Source of the DNA: an uncultured Collinsella sp.
GTDB lineage: Bacteria; Actinomycetota; Coriobacteriia; Coriobacteriales; Coriobacteriaceae
Reading direction: 5' to 3'
Assembly (NCBI GenBank): GCA_958415625.1
Contig: CATYZI010000001.1
Location: forward strand, 51,999 to 115,998
Length of the DNA: 64,000 nt
Part shown: one piece after another, positions 41,515 through 50,972 of the stretch
Numbering within the stretch: the first letter of the stretch is position 1
Layout: every line of letters begins with the position of its first letter
Position numbers and translations under genes: made by a program
The notes under the pieces: model-generated
Database searches by the model: none
Seen by the model: the letters and a program-made list of their open reading frames with translations, nothing else
What the model was told of the DNA's origin: nothing

Positions 41515-44010
41515 ATGAACGATTCTGCTCTTAAGAGCTTCTGCACCTGGGCCCGCACGGAGCTCATCAAAGGCGTTGAGGCGCAGATGGTGCGCTACGG
41601 CATCACCGAACCTGCACCTGCGCCCGCTGGGTCCGAGACCGTCAACAGCCTGCCCCTAAGCCCGGCTGAGGTTGAGCAACGCGATGAACTGCTGCGCATG
41701 CAGGCAGAGGTGGGTCACGAGGCGCTCTGCGACCGAGCGGCCTACACCTGGTTCAACCGCATCGTGGCCATTCGCTTTATGGATGCACGCGGATGGCTCC
41801 CCAGCCGCATGCGTATGCTGAGCCGTGCGGACGGCAGCCATGGTAGCGAGGCCGTGGAGAATGCTCTGGACGTGGAGATAACGACGGCCGATACCGATCG
41901 CATAGCCGAGCTCAAAATGGCGGGCTTGGATGAACCGTTGTGGCGCTACCTGTTTGTTGCTCAGTGCGAGGAGCTTGCCGATTGCCTGCCGGGCGTCTTT
42001 GAACGCGTGGGCGGAGCCATGGAGCTGCTGTTGCCCCAGGGCCTCATGATGGCTGACAGTGTGGTGGGCAAACTCAATGCCGTCCTAGCTGACGAGGACT
42101 GGCGCGAGGGCGTGACCGTTCTGGGCTGGATGTATCAGTATTACAACGCTGACGTTAAAGACGAGTTCTTCAAGTCCAAGCGCAAGGCAGCGGCGGCGGA
42201 TATCGCACCTGCCACGCAGCTCTTCACCCCCGAGTGGATCGTGCGCTATATGGTCCAGAACTCGCTCGGCCGTCTGTGGATGCTCAACAATCCGGGGAGT
42301 TCGCTGCGCGAGCGCATGGAGTACTACATCGAGCCCGACGAGGAGCACGAGGACTTCATCTACATCTCGAGCCCCGAGGAGATCACGCTCTGCGACCCGG
42401 CGTGCGGCTCGGGCCATATCTTGGTCTATGCGTTTGAGCTGCTTTTTGCCATGTACGAGGAGCGCGGCTATCGTGAGCGCGAGATTCCCGAGCTCATTCT
42501 TACTAAAAACCTTGCAGGCATGGAAATCGATTCCCGCGCGGCACAGATCGCGGAGCTGGCGCTTGCCATGTGCGCCCGCGAGCACGACCGTCGCTTCTTT
42601 AGGCGTGGCGTTCGCGCCGACGTTACCGTGCTCTCGAGCATCCCGCTAGGGGAGGACGAGCTGCCGGGTAACAAGAAGCTCGCCGAGGAGCTGAGTCATT
42701 TGGGCGAGATCGGTTCGCTGCTCAATCCTTCAGAGGACGAGATCGACGAGCTCAAGGCTGCCGCCGCGAGTTGTTCCGATGACCTTTTTGCCGCTACGGC
42801 CAAAACTAAGCTCGAAAGCGCTGCCGCCATCTGCGAGAAGCTGTCCCATCGTTTTACCTGCACCGTTGCGAATCCTCCGTATATGGGCAGCAGCAGCTTT
42901 AATCCATTCATGAGCAAGTGGATCAAGAAGAACTACCCCGACGTGAAGAGCGACCTCTGCACGTGCTTTATCGAGCGCGGTTTTAACCTTGTCGAGGATA
43001 AGGGCTACGCCGCAATGGTTACCATGCAGAGTTGGATGTTCCTGGGCAGCTTTGAGAAGATGCGCGCCAAGGTTATCGACAACAAGACAATCGTTTCCAT
43101 GGCCCATCTGGGACCTCGCGCGTTTGATGCTATCGGCGGCGAGGTCGTCAACGTTACAGCTGACGTGATCTACAACCAGCATTCGGACGCCGAGGGCGCC
43201 TATGTGCGCCTTGTTGATATCAACGGCTCTGAGGCCAAGAGGCTCAAACTGGTCGAGGCCATCCAAAACCCCGATTGCGGCTGGTTCTACCGCCGCGACG
43301 CCGGCACCTTCAAGCAGATTCCCGGCATCCCCATCGCCTACTGGGCAAGCGACGGACTACTCTCTGCGATGGCTGATGGCGTTAAACTATCTTCGTTCGG
43401 AAGAACGTCTAAAGGAATTATCACTGGTAAAAATGATAAGTTCATTAGGCTTTGGTGGGAGTGCGCCGTTGGGACTATCGGTTTTTCGTCATCATCTGTA
43501 TCCGATTTATTTAGTGGCAGAAAATGGCACCCCTGCACAAAGGGAGGCTCTTATCGTAAATGGTTCGGTAATCTTGACTCTGTAATTGATTGGTCAAATA
43601 ACGGTCACAGTGTGTTTGAGTCGGCCTCGCGTGAAGGAAACCATGCGCAAGATTATTCGGATGAACTGAAATTCAAGCCCGCCATTTCATGGTCGGCGAT
43701 TACTTCGTCCATCCCTTCGTTTAGGTATGCGTCCAATTGTCTTTCAGAGCATGCCGGCATGTGCCTTTTTGTTCCTGAGGATAAAATCGGTTATATGTTG
43801 TCGCTGCTTAACTCCAGCGTTTCTAAAGAGTATTTTTCGTTAATCGCTCCAACTCTGAACGTTAACGCTGGTGATGTGGATAAATTTCCCGTCCTACTGA
43901 GTTGCTTCAATCTCGTAGACGGGTTATTTAAGGAAAGCAGAGGATTATCAAAAACCGACTGGGACTCGTTTGAAACCTCCTGGGATTTCAAGCGTCATCC
44001 TCTCGTTTAG
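41515..44010 (+). CDS. pglX: BREX adenine methyltransferase PglX, N-terminal part (split gene)
   Basis: An 831-residue N6-adenine DNA methyltransferase that marks host DNA in BREX. SAM-binding motif I DPACGSGHIL (residues 294-303), upstream FTPEWIVRYMVQNSLG, and catalytic NPPYMGSS (from 453). It ends in DWDSFETSWDFKRHPLV, a block that in usual PglX proteins (about 1150-1250 residues) lies inside the chain and is followed by a helical C-terminal domain. Here a TAG follows, and the missing domain is encoded separately at 44853-45821. From about residue 622 (nucleotide 43380) the DNA becomes clearly AT-rich, so the target-recognition part appears to be of different origin from the rest. Confidence 0.93.
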   Translation: MNDSALKSFCTWARTELIKGVEAQMVRYGITEPAPAPAGSETVNSLPLSPAEVEQRDELLRMQAEVGHEALCDRAAYTWFNRIVAIRFMDARGWLPSRMRMLSRADGSHGSEAVENALDVEITTADTDRIAELKMAGLDEPLWRYLFVAQCEELADCLPGVFERVGGAMELLLPQGLMMADSVVGKLNAVLADEDWREGVTVLGWMYQYYNADVKDEFFKSKRKAAAADIAPATQLFTPEWIVRYMVQNSLGRLWMLNNPGSSLRERMEYYIEPDEEHEDFIYISSPEEITLCDPACGSGHILVYAFELLFAMYEERGYREREIPELILTKNLAGMEIDSRAAQIAELALAMCAREHDRRFFRRGVRADVTVLSSIPLGEDELPGNKKLAEELSHLGEIGSLLNPSEDEIDELKAAAASCSDDLFAATAKTKLESAAAICEKLSHRFTCTVANPPYMGSSSFNPFMSKWIKKNYPDVKSDLCTCFIERGFNLVEDKGYAAMVTMQSWMFLGSFEKMRAKVIDNKTIVSMAHLGPRAFDAIGGEVVNVTADVIYNQHSDAEGAYVRLVDINGSEAKRLKLVEAIQNPDCGWFYRRDAGTFKQIPGIPIAYWASDGLLSAMADGVKLSSFGRTSKGIITGKNDKFIRLWWECAVGTIGFSSSSVSDLFSGRKWHPCTKGGSYRKWFGNLDSVIDWSNNGHSVFESASREGNHAQDYSDELKFKPAISWSAITSSIPSFRYASNCLSEHAGMCLFVPEDKIGYMLSLLNSSVSKEYFSLIAPTLNVNAGDVDKFPVLLSCFNLVDGLFKESRGLSKTDWDSFETSWDFKRHPLV

Positions 44011-44018
44011 GAGTCCAC

Positions 44019-44711
44019 ATGTCGCAGAAGAAAAAGGCTAACAATAATAAATGCGCACATCCACCTCTTAAGAATGATGTGTCGTGGATAAAACAGGTTC
44101 ATGAATCGTATAAGGACGATGTCTCTAAGAAAAAACTACGCATATATTTGCAAAGATTTGTATCCGAATCAGAAGCTATTGATGCTACGAGGCAGACCAA
44201 TGGGTTTATTACTGATTTGAATATTTATACTACTGTTCAGGCAAATGCGTTTCTTGAACAGATGTGTTTCGACAGTGCCGTTAAAACAAGATGGGCATAT
44301 ACCCCTAATGACCTTGCAAAAGCGGCCCACGAAGCAGGTAGCGATTCATCTGATTTTATTAAACGAGATTACGAGTTTGCCCTCATTTGCTTATCAACAG
44401 CGGCTTGTCTTAACAAAAGGATTGCTGGGCTTTCAGAATTCAAGCCGGGTGCGAAGACCAAAACAGGCAGGAGAAAACAGAATAAAAGTTCATTTAGAAG
44501 ACTTGACGCCGTTTTTAGACATCTGAGGAATGCTCTCGCTCATGGTCAATATTTGCGAGTTGTTAAGCCCGATGGATCAGTGTGGTGGGCTTTACAGGAC
44601 GCAAACGGTAAAGGAAACGTCACGGCAAGAATGCTACTGAAAGAGGATACGCTTGATGCATGGGTGAATCTGCTCTCGCTAAGAGACAAGAGATATAGAG
44701 ATAAAAGCTAG
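44019..44711 (+). CDS. HEPN-like protein inserted between the two pglX parts
   Basis: A 230-residue protein not normally part of BREX. Near the C-terminus FRHLRNALAHGQY gives Arg170-Asn-x3-His175, the R-x4-H signature of HEPN nucleases, preceded by the helical segment YEFALICLSTAACL. The N-terminus is Lys/Asn-rich. HEPN proteins are often RNA-cleaving toxins in defence loci; activity here is inference. The ATG is eight bases after the pglX stop, with AGGAG overlapping that stop, so translation is coupled. The gene is strongly AT-rich, like the preceding 600 bp of pglX. It could instead be a non-catalytic partner or inhibitor of PglX. Confidence 0.75.
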   Translation: MSQKKKANNNKCAHPPLKNDVSWIKQVHESYKDDVSKKKLRIYLQRFVSESEAIDATRQTNGFITDLNIYTTVQANAFLEQMCFDSAVKTRWAYTPNDLAKAAHEAGSDSSDFIKRDYEFALICLSTAACLNKRIAGLSEFKPGAKTKTGRRKQNKSSFRRLDAVFRHLRNALAHGQYLRVVKPDGSVWWALQDANGKGNVTARMLLKEDTLDAWVNLLSLRDKRYRDKS

Positions 44712-44852
44712 TAGTTAGAATAGGTGCGAAATTGCATCGCCTTAGTTCCTCAAGCTTCCTGTACAGCGGGGAGAGCGTTTTAGCGGTTTTTTTGGATACT
44801 GCAATCCATTTTTTCGCAGTGGTTTCCAACAGCAACGAAAGGATGGCCTACC
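44712..44852. other. Gap between the HEPN gene and the PglX C-terminal gene
   Basis: 141 bp, AT-rich to about 44840. I see no remnant of a joined pglX frame. A ribosome site GAAAGGA (about 44837-44843) serves the next gene. This is the right edge of the AT-rich island. Confidence 0.5.
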
Positions 44853-45821
44853 ATGGCCACTTTACTTCAAGATAAATATGAGGCTCGCAAGGCCGAGGTC
44901 AATGCTCGCTTTGAGCAGCTTCGCGCCAACGAGGAAGAGCTCAACCGAATCTTTGCCAAGATCTACAACATGGAGGGCGAAGTGCCCATCGAGGTCGAGG
45001 ATAAGTACGTCTCGGTGGCGCGCATCTTTGATACCGCCGACGAGATTCCCGAGAGCTATAAGGGCAACAAATACGTGCGCACTAAGCGCGACGAGATCAC
45101 CTCGCTCATAAGCTATGCCGTGGGCTGCATGTTTGGCCGCTATTCGTTGGATGTGGACGGGCTGGTCCTGGCCGATCAGGGCGCCACGGTCGACGACTAT
45201 CTGGCCAAGATGCCCGATCCCGATCACGTGACCTTTATGCCCGATGCCGACAACGTACTGCCCATCACCGACGACGAGTACTTTGACGATGACATCGTGC
45301 GCTACTTTATCGACTTTGTGCGCACCGTGTACGGCGAGGAGACGCTCGAGCAGAACCTGGCCTTTATTGCCGGGGCACTCGGCGGCAAGGGTACCTCGCG
45401 CGAGGTAATCCGCACCTACTTTTTGAAGGACTTCTTTAAGGACCACTGCCAGACCTATAAGAAACGCCCCATCTACTGGCTGTTCGACAGCGGCAAGAAG
45501 AACGGCTTCAAGTGCCTTGTTTACATGCATCGATATCAGCCCGACCTGTTGGCTCGCATCCGCACCGACTATGTGCATGAGCAGCAGGAGCGCTATCGTG
45601 CCCAGATCGGCTATGCCAACGATGCTCTTGCCAGTGCCGAGCGCGGCGAGCGCGTGCGTTTGGATAAGCGCGTCAAAAAGCTCAATGACCAGCTTAAAGA
45701 GACCATTGCCTACGAAGAGAAGCTGCACCACTTGGCAGACCAGATGATCAAGATTGACCTGGATGACGGCGTCAAGGTCAACTACGCCAAGTTTCAGGAT
45801 GTGCTGGCAAAGATTAAGTAA
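44853..45821 (+). CDS. BREX PglX, C-terminal domain as a separate protein
   Basis: A 322-residue protein corresponding to the C-terminal domain of ordinary PglX. The start YEARKAEVNARFEQLRANEEELNRIFAKIYNM (seen in parts: RFEQLRANEEELNRIF, IEVEDKYVSV) is the usual helical segment after the target-recognition region. SLISYAVGCMFGRYSLD, DIVRYFIDFVRTVYGEE, KRPIYWLFDSGKKNGF and MHRYQPDLLARIRTDYV are standard PglX C-terminal blocks. It has its own ATG and GAAAGGA site, so it is not a frameshift remnant. It probably binds the N-terminal part to rebuild the methyltransferase. GC content is back to the genome norm. Confidence 0.9.
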   Translation: MATLLQDKYEARKAEVNARFEQLRANEEELNRIFAKIYNMEGEVPIEVEDKYVSVARIFDTADEIPESYKGNKYVRTKRDEITSLISYAVGCMFGRYSLDVDGLVLADQGATVDDYLAKMPDPDHVTFMPDADNVLPITDDEYFDDDIVRYFIDFVRTVYGEETLEQNLAFIAGALGGKGTSREVIRTYFLKDFFKDHCQTYKKRPIYWLFDSGKKNGFKCLVYMHRYQPDLLARIRTDYVHEQQERYRAQIGYANDALASAERGERVRLDKRVKKLNDQLKETIAYEEKLHHLADQMIKIDLDDGVKVNYAKFQDVLAKIK

Positions 45822-45844
45822 CTGCAATTACGGTAAGGATATTC

Positions 45845-48553
45845 ATGCCCAAGATCGATGTAGAAGAACAGCTCAAGCTGCGTTTTTTGCAGCCGTTGCC
45901 CGCATGTATGCTGCGCCGTGTGGTGATTTGGCACGATGCGGACGGCGAGTTTGCCCATGAGTTTGAGCGATTGGCTGCCGAGGGTTTCGACGGCGCGGGG
46001 GCCGATGATGGCGTTATGCCCGCCCACGGTGACTTTGAGCGTCCGGTGCGGTTTGTTGAGGCCTGCGAGGGCCGCATGTTTGCCGTTAAGAAGCTTATCA
46101 ACCGCGATGACCTTGCGAACGATATCTTGTTGTATCGCCGTTGTCCGCGCGGCAGGCTTGAGGGTGATTGGCTTGCCGATGTTGAGCTGTATGCCGATCA
46201 GTTCCAGGCTGACTATCTTTCACTTTTGGCCGATCAGCTGGGTATCGAGAATATTGACGCCGTGCGCGAGAGTCTGCGCGAGCACAAGACGTTCTTTGAT
46301 GCCAAGACCCGCTGCGCTAAGTTTGCCGCGTGTGTTCCGCATGCCTCGGGCGCATCCGATATCGAACTCGGCATCCTTACGGTGATTTTTGGCGGTAAAG
46401 AGCCTGGCGACGCGCGGCCCGCGTTTGTGCTGCGCGGTTGCATGACCACGCTGCTGCATGAGGGCCCCGATGCACTGGCCGAGTTGGCGGACAATTACTG
46501 CGTGCGCGATGTCCTCTCTGCCTTCATTTTGCGTTGCTATGGGTTTGAGGGGCCGCTGTATGAGCGTGATTCGCTGCTTGCGCTGGCATCCCATGTGCTC
46601 ATCACGGCGGCATCCACCGCGCTTCCCGAGGGGGCGCTCAAGGGACTCGAAAGCTATGTGGTTCCCGCATACGGCCCCTATTGCCTTGAGGCGGTGCGTG
46701 CGTGGGACCAGACTGCCGATGCTCAGGCGTCGAGCGAGGATTTATTTGAGATTTGCCGTTTGGTGGAGGATGCCCGCGGGCTCTTTACACGGTTTGAGGC
46801 CCTGTCGATCGATGTGCTGACCTCGCTTGATGTGTTCCCGTGCGTCAATGAGGCCGTGCTCTCGCAGCTGTTCTGCTCGTTTGCTCAGGGCGCGGACCGT
46901 GTTGCAGATGCGCGCGCCTTTGCGGCGCGTCGCTGCGACCTAAGCTGGTACCGCCGTGTCGAGAGCTACTTTGACCTGCTTGTCGCTGTGGCCGATATGT
47001 GCGCGTTTAGGCAGGCGCACGCGGGCGGGTTCCATCTGGCGCAGCCCCAGCAGGTGTGGGATGCCTACGCGTCCGATTGGTATGCCATGGACGCTGCCTA
47101 TCGCCATATGTGCGCCGCGTATTTGCGGGCACGCTCCATCGAGTGCGATGTGCTCGAGGAGCCTGCCCGAGCCGTAGTGGACTGGGCGGAGAATCTCTAC
47201 AGTAACTGGTTCTTGGCCGATGCCAATGCATGCTGGGCATCCGCTGCGCAAGGGGAGTGGGCCGATTGCGGCTATATCGAGGGTCCCGAACGACAGGATG
47301 AGTTCTACTGGCACGTGCTGCCCACCTTTGTGGGTTCTGCCAAAACGACGGTCGTTATCGTGAGCGATGCGCTGCGCTATGAGGTGGCCCGCGACGTCGC
47401 GGCGCTGCTCGAGCGCGAGCGCGGCGGCAACGTCAAGGTTTCTAGCATGCAGGCGGTCTTTCCCTCCATTACCGAGGTGGGCATGCCCGCGCTGCTGCCA
47501 CACCAAGCGCTTAAGCTTGCGGAGGATGGCTCGTTTGTGCTGGCTGACGGCATGCCCACTGCGACGACTCCGCAGCGCGAGGCCGTGCTTACCCACGTTG
47601 AGTCTACGAGCCGCGCTTTGCGCTCAAGCGCATACCTCAACATGGCGGGAACCGAGCGCAAGGCGTTGCTCAAAGACTCCAAGCTCGTTTATCTCTACCA
47701 CAACAAAATCGATGCCACGGGCGAGAAGGCCGCTACGCAGGATGATGTTTTCGATGCCTGCGCGGACACCGTGGAGGAACTTGCCACGTTGGCGCGTCGT
47801 GTGTGCACCGACGCCCCGGGCGCGCGTGTTGTTATAACGGCGGATCACGGCTTTATCTACACGCGTCGGGAACTCAACGAGTGCCAGATGCTCGGCAAGC
47901 CAGACCTTCCCTTCCTTGACGCTCCCGTCATGCACGGCAAGCGTCATCTGGTGGTGCCCAACGAGGCCGTGGCCAAGCTTTCGGACGAGGCACGCAGGGT
48001 GTTTGTTAATGTTGACATGGGGCGTTTGGGTGCCGGCTTTGAGGGATTTGCCCCGCGCGAGAACGTGCACTTTAAGCGTCCCGGCGGGACTAACAACTAC
48101 GTCCACGGCGGCATGAGCCTGCAGGAGCTTTGCGTGCCCGTTATCGGATTTTGGCGTGCGCGCTCGGGTTCCAAGGACTTTGTCGATACGCGCGCGGCGA
48201 CGCTGCGCGTACTAAGTGAGGGACGTCGAGTGACCAACTCGCTCTTCTCGGTCAACTTGATCCAGGAAGAACCCGCCCAAGGCAAGGTACTGCCGTGCGA
48301 GTACGAGCTGGTGTTTACCGATGCAAGCGGCAACGAGGTGAGCGATACGGTTAAGGCGCATGCCAACAAGACTTCTGTTAACTCGCAGGAGCGCGTTGTG
48401 CATGCCAAGTTTGCGTTGCGTGCGGCGGATGGATTCTCGGCCAAGGGTCCGTACTATCTGGTCTGCCGTGAGCGCGAGACGGGCAAGATCGTTTGGCGCG
48501 AGACGTACACCATCGCTGTTTCGTTTGCTCCTGTTGCTGACTTTGGTTTTTAG
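45845..48553 (+). CDS. pglZ: BREX alkaline-phosphatase-superfamily protein PglZ
   Basis: A 902-residue PglZ. The C-terminal half contains the phosphatase-superfamily metal motifs: TTVVIVSDALRYEVARDVAA (first Asp), GARVVITADHGFIYTRREL (Asp-His) and the later HLVVPNEAV region. The N-terminal half is helical. PglZ is one of the two signature proteins of BREX, the other being PglX. ATG 24 bp after the PglX C-terminal gene; brxL starts 12 bp after the pglZ stop. Confidence 0.95.
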   Translation: MPKIDVEEQLKLRFLQPLPACMLRRVVIWHDADGEFAHEFERLAAEGFDGAGADDGVMPAHGDFERPVRFVEACEGRMFAVKKLINRDDLANDILLYRRCPRGRLEGDWLADVELYADQFQADYLSLLADQLGIENIDAVRESLREHKTFFDAKTRCAKFAACVPHASGASDIELGILTVIFGGKEPGDARPAFVLRGCMTTLLHEGPDALAELADNYCVRDVLSAFILRCYGFEGPLYERDSLLALASHVLITAASTALPEGALKGLESYVVPAYGPYCLEAVRAWDQTADAQASSEDLFEICRLVEDARGLFTRFEALSIDVLTSLDVFPCVNEAVLSQLFCSFAQGADRVADARAFAARRCDLSWYRRVESYFDLLVAVADMCAFRQAHAGGFHLAQPQQVWDAYASDWYAMDAAYRHMCAAYLRARSIECDVLEEPARAVVDWAENLYSNWFLADANACWASAAQGEWADCGYIEGPERQDEFYWHVLPTFVGSAKTTVVIVSDALRYEVARDVAALLERERGGNVKVSSMQAVFPSITEVGMPALLPHQALKLAEDGSFVLADGMPTATTPQREAVLTHVESTSRALRSSAYLNMAGTERKALLKDSKLVYLYHNKIDATGEKAATQDDVFDACADTVEELATLARRVCTDAPGARVVITADHGFIYTRRELNECQMLGKPDLPFLDAPVMHGKRHLVVPNEAVAKLSDEARRVFVNVDMGRLGAGFEGFAPRENVHFKRPGGTNNYVHGGMSLQELCVPVIGFWRARSGSKDFVDTRAATLRVLSEGRRVTNSLFSVNLIQEEPAQGKVLPCEYELVFTDASGNEVSDTVKAHANKTSVNSQERVVHAKFALRAADGFSAKGPYYLVCRERETGKIVWRETYTIAVSFAPVADFGF

Positions 48554-48564
48554 GAGTGTGCCCT

Positions 48565-50898
48565 ATGTTTGATAGCCATGACGACGATCTGTGGGAAGTT
48601 CCCTCGATTGATGCGGATGTGCCCGAGCAGGCTGCGGTGCCTACAGGGGTGGCCGTGCCTGCTGCGGAGGCTGAGACTGCCGCGCCCGTTGAAGCTGCCG
48701 CGCCCGCCGAGGGTGAATCCTCGACCGATGGCTATGACCAGGCCGTGGCCGAGGACCCCGAGGGCGACGGCTACGACATGGATGGGCTGGACGGCAAACT
48801 GCTCGAGCACTTTGCTGGCAAGATCGTGCGCAAGGACCTGACGGCCCTTATGAAGCGCGGCGCCAACGTGCCCACCTTTGTGCTGGAGTACCTGCTAGGC
48901 ATGTACTGCTCAACTGACGACGAGGATGCCGTGGCAGAGGGTTTGGAGCGCATCCGCAGGATCCTCACCGATAACTACGTGCGTCCCGACGAGTCCGAGC
49001 GCATTAAGTCCAAGATCCGCGAACTGGGCCGCTTTACCATCATCGATAAGGTGACGGCCAAGCTCGACGAGTACAAAGACATTTACGTGGCGTCGTTTGC
49101 CAATCTGACCATCGAGCCGTTTGTGATGCCGGCCGAGTACGTGCGCGACTATTCCAAGATTCTGCAAGGCGGCATTTGGTGCATTATGAGCATCGAGTAT
49201 CGTCACCCCTTGGATGAGGAAGACGAGTTTGGCATGGAGGTCTTTGGCGACGATGCGCCGCGCCGCTCCAAGGCCAAGCGCAAAAAGCGCGGACCCGAGG
49301 ACTCTCCGTTTAGTGTGGCGTCGCTCACGCCCATCCAGATGCCCAATCTAGACCTGGATGCCATGGTCGACGAGCGCCAGTACTTTACGCGCGACGAGTG
49401 GCTCAACATGCTGCTGCGCTCGGCTGGCTATGAGCCCAGCGAGCTTTCCGAGAAGGAGCGCCTGCACTTTATCGAGCGCATGGTGCCGCTGATCGAGCGC
49501 AACTACAATCTGTGCGAGCTGGGTCCCCGCGGCACCGGCAAGAGCCATATCTACAAAGAGGTCTCGCCTTACGCCATCTTGCTTTCGGGCGGCCAGACCA
49601 CTACGGCCAACCTGTTCGGCCGCATGAACTCCATGCGCGCCGACCGTGTGGGCTTGGTGGGTCACTGGGACTGCGTGACGTTCGACGAGGTCGCCGGCAT
49701 GCGCTTTAAGGACACCAATGCCGTGCAGATCATGAAGGACTATATGGCGAGCGGCAGCTACGCGCGCGGCCGCGACCAGATCAACGCCGATGCCTCCATG
49801 GTCTTTGAGGGCAACATCAACGACACTGTGCAAAACGTCCTTAAGACCACGCACCTGTTTGATCCGTTCCCGCCGGAGTTTAACAACGATTCGGCTTTTT
49901 TCGACCGTATCCATTATTACCTGCCGGGCTGGGAGATTCCCAAGATGCGCTCGAGTCTGCTGACCGGGCATTACGGCCTGATCACCGACTGCCTGTCGGA
50001 GTTTTGCAAGGAGATGCGCCGCAAGGACTTTACGCACCATATCGACCGGTATTTCCGCTTTAACAGCGACTTTAACAAGCGCGACGAGATCGCCGTGCGC
50101 AAGACCTTTAGCGGCCTGGCCAAGCTGCTGTTCCCCGACGAGGCCATGGACAAGGACGACGTGCGCTGGCTGCTGGACTATGCCATCGAGGGCCGTCGCC
50201 GCGTAAAGGAGCAGCTCAAGATTATGGCGGGCGTCGAGTTTATCGACGTCAACCTGGGCTATATGGATGCCGACAACCCGCAGGACGTGCATGTGGTGCG
50301 CGTGCCCGAGCAGAGCGAGGACACGCTGATTCCCGACGGGCCGCTGCTGTCCGGTCACGTGTTTGGCGTGGGCAGATCGCAGGGCGGCGAGGTCGCCGTG
50401 TACAAGCTGGAGAACAAGGCCGTTGCCGGCGAGTGCAAGTTTAAGCACGAGGGCGTGGCCTTTAACAAGCCGGTGCGCGATACGCTGGAGGCCGCGTTCG
50501 ACAACTTTGTGAACCTGGCGAACCGCGTGGCGCCGGGCATGCACATTGGCTCCAAGGACTACCTGCTGTTCTACAACGACTTGCAGAGCAAGGGCCTGTC
50601 CGAAGAAGTTTCGCTCGCCGAGTTTGTGGGCCTGTGCTCCGCGGCCTGCAACCGCCCGGTGATGCCCGCGCTGGCGATTCCTGGAATCTTGCGCATGTCG
50701 GGTTCTATGGACGAGATCCGTGGGCTCGAGGACATTATGCGCGTGGCCAAAAACGCTGGTGCTAAGCGCGTGATTTTGCCGCTGAGCGCCATCGCGGGCC
50801 TACAGAGTGTTTCGTCCGAGATTATTTCGGGGTTGAGCCCGGTGTTCTACATGGATGGCGACCCGGTCGACGCCGCAAAGAAGGCGCTGGATCTGTAG
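48565..50898 (+). CDS. brxL: BREX Lon-like AAA+ protein BrxL
   Basis: A 777-residue AAA+ protein with a Lon-like C-terminal domain, the last core gene of type 1 BREX. Walker A GPRGTGKS is at residues 320-327. FDEVAGMRF follows as Walker B-like, and the C-terminal region includes VRDTLEAAFDNFVNLANRV and AGAKRVILPLSAIAGL. An N-terminal extension of about 70 residues rich in Glu, Asp, Ala and Pro makes it longer than the roughly 680 residues I expect for the family. The start at 48565 is eight bases from AGGAG; GTG at 48556 overlaps that site. Confidence 0.94.
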   Translation: MFDSHDDDLWEVPSIDADVPEQAAVPTGVAVPAAEAETAAPVEAAAPAEGESSTDGYDQAVAEDPEGDGYDMDGLDGKLLEHFAGKIVRKDLTALMKRGANVPTFVLEYLLGMYCSTDDEDAVAEGLERIRRILTDNYVRPDESERIKSKIRELGRFTIIDKVTAKLDEYKDIYVASFANLTIEPFVMPAEYVRDYSKILQGGIWCIMSIEYRHPLDEEDEFGMEVFGDDAPRRSKAKRKKRGPEDSPFSVASLTPIQMPNLDLDAMVDERQYFTRDEWLNMLLRSAGYEPSELSEKERLHFIERMVPLIERNYNLCELGPRGTGKSHIYKEVSPYAILLSGGQTTTANLFGRMNSMRADRVGLVGHWDCVTFDEVAGMRFKDTNAVQIMKDYMASGSYARGRDQINADASMVFEGNINDTVQNVLKTTHLFDPFPPEFNNDSAFFDRIHYYLPGWEIPKMRSSLLTGHYGLITDCLSEFCKEMRRKDFTHHIDRYFRFNSDFNKRDEIAVRKTFSGLAKLLFPDEAMDKDDVRWLLDYAIEGRRRVKEQLKIMAGVEFIDVNLGYMDADNPQDVHVVRVPEQSEDTLIPDGPLLSGHVFGVGRSQGGEVAVYKLENKAVAGECKFKHEGVAFNKPVRDTLEAAFDNFVNLANRVAPGMHIGSKDYLLFYNDLQSKGLSEEVSLAEFVGLCSAACNRPVMPALAIPGILRMSGSMDEIRGLEDIMRVAKNAGAKRVILPLSAIAGLQSVSSEIISGLSPVFYMDGDPVDAAKKALDL

Positions 50899-50972
50899 AA
50901 GTGCGGGCGAGCGGGCTTGCGTGCGCGTGGGCCCGCGAGCGTATTGGCGTGTTCGGGTAAGGAGGCCTTGCC

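Noticed and set aside
44620..44835. A 71-codon minus-strand ORF overlapping the HEPN gene
   Set aside because: No ribosome site and no recognisable features; it lies antisense to the better-supported HEPN gene.
41515..45821. The pglX split as a sequencing error or single frameshift
   Set aside because: The two halves are separated by 842 bp holding a complete gene, and the second half has its own start codon and ribosome site. No single-base error explains this.
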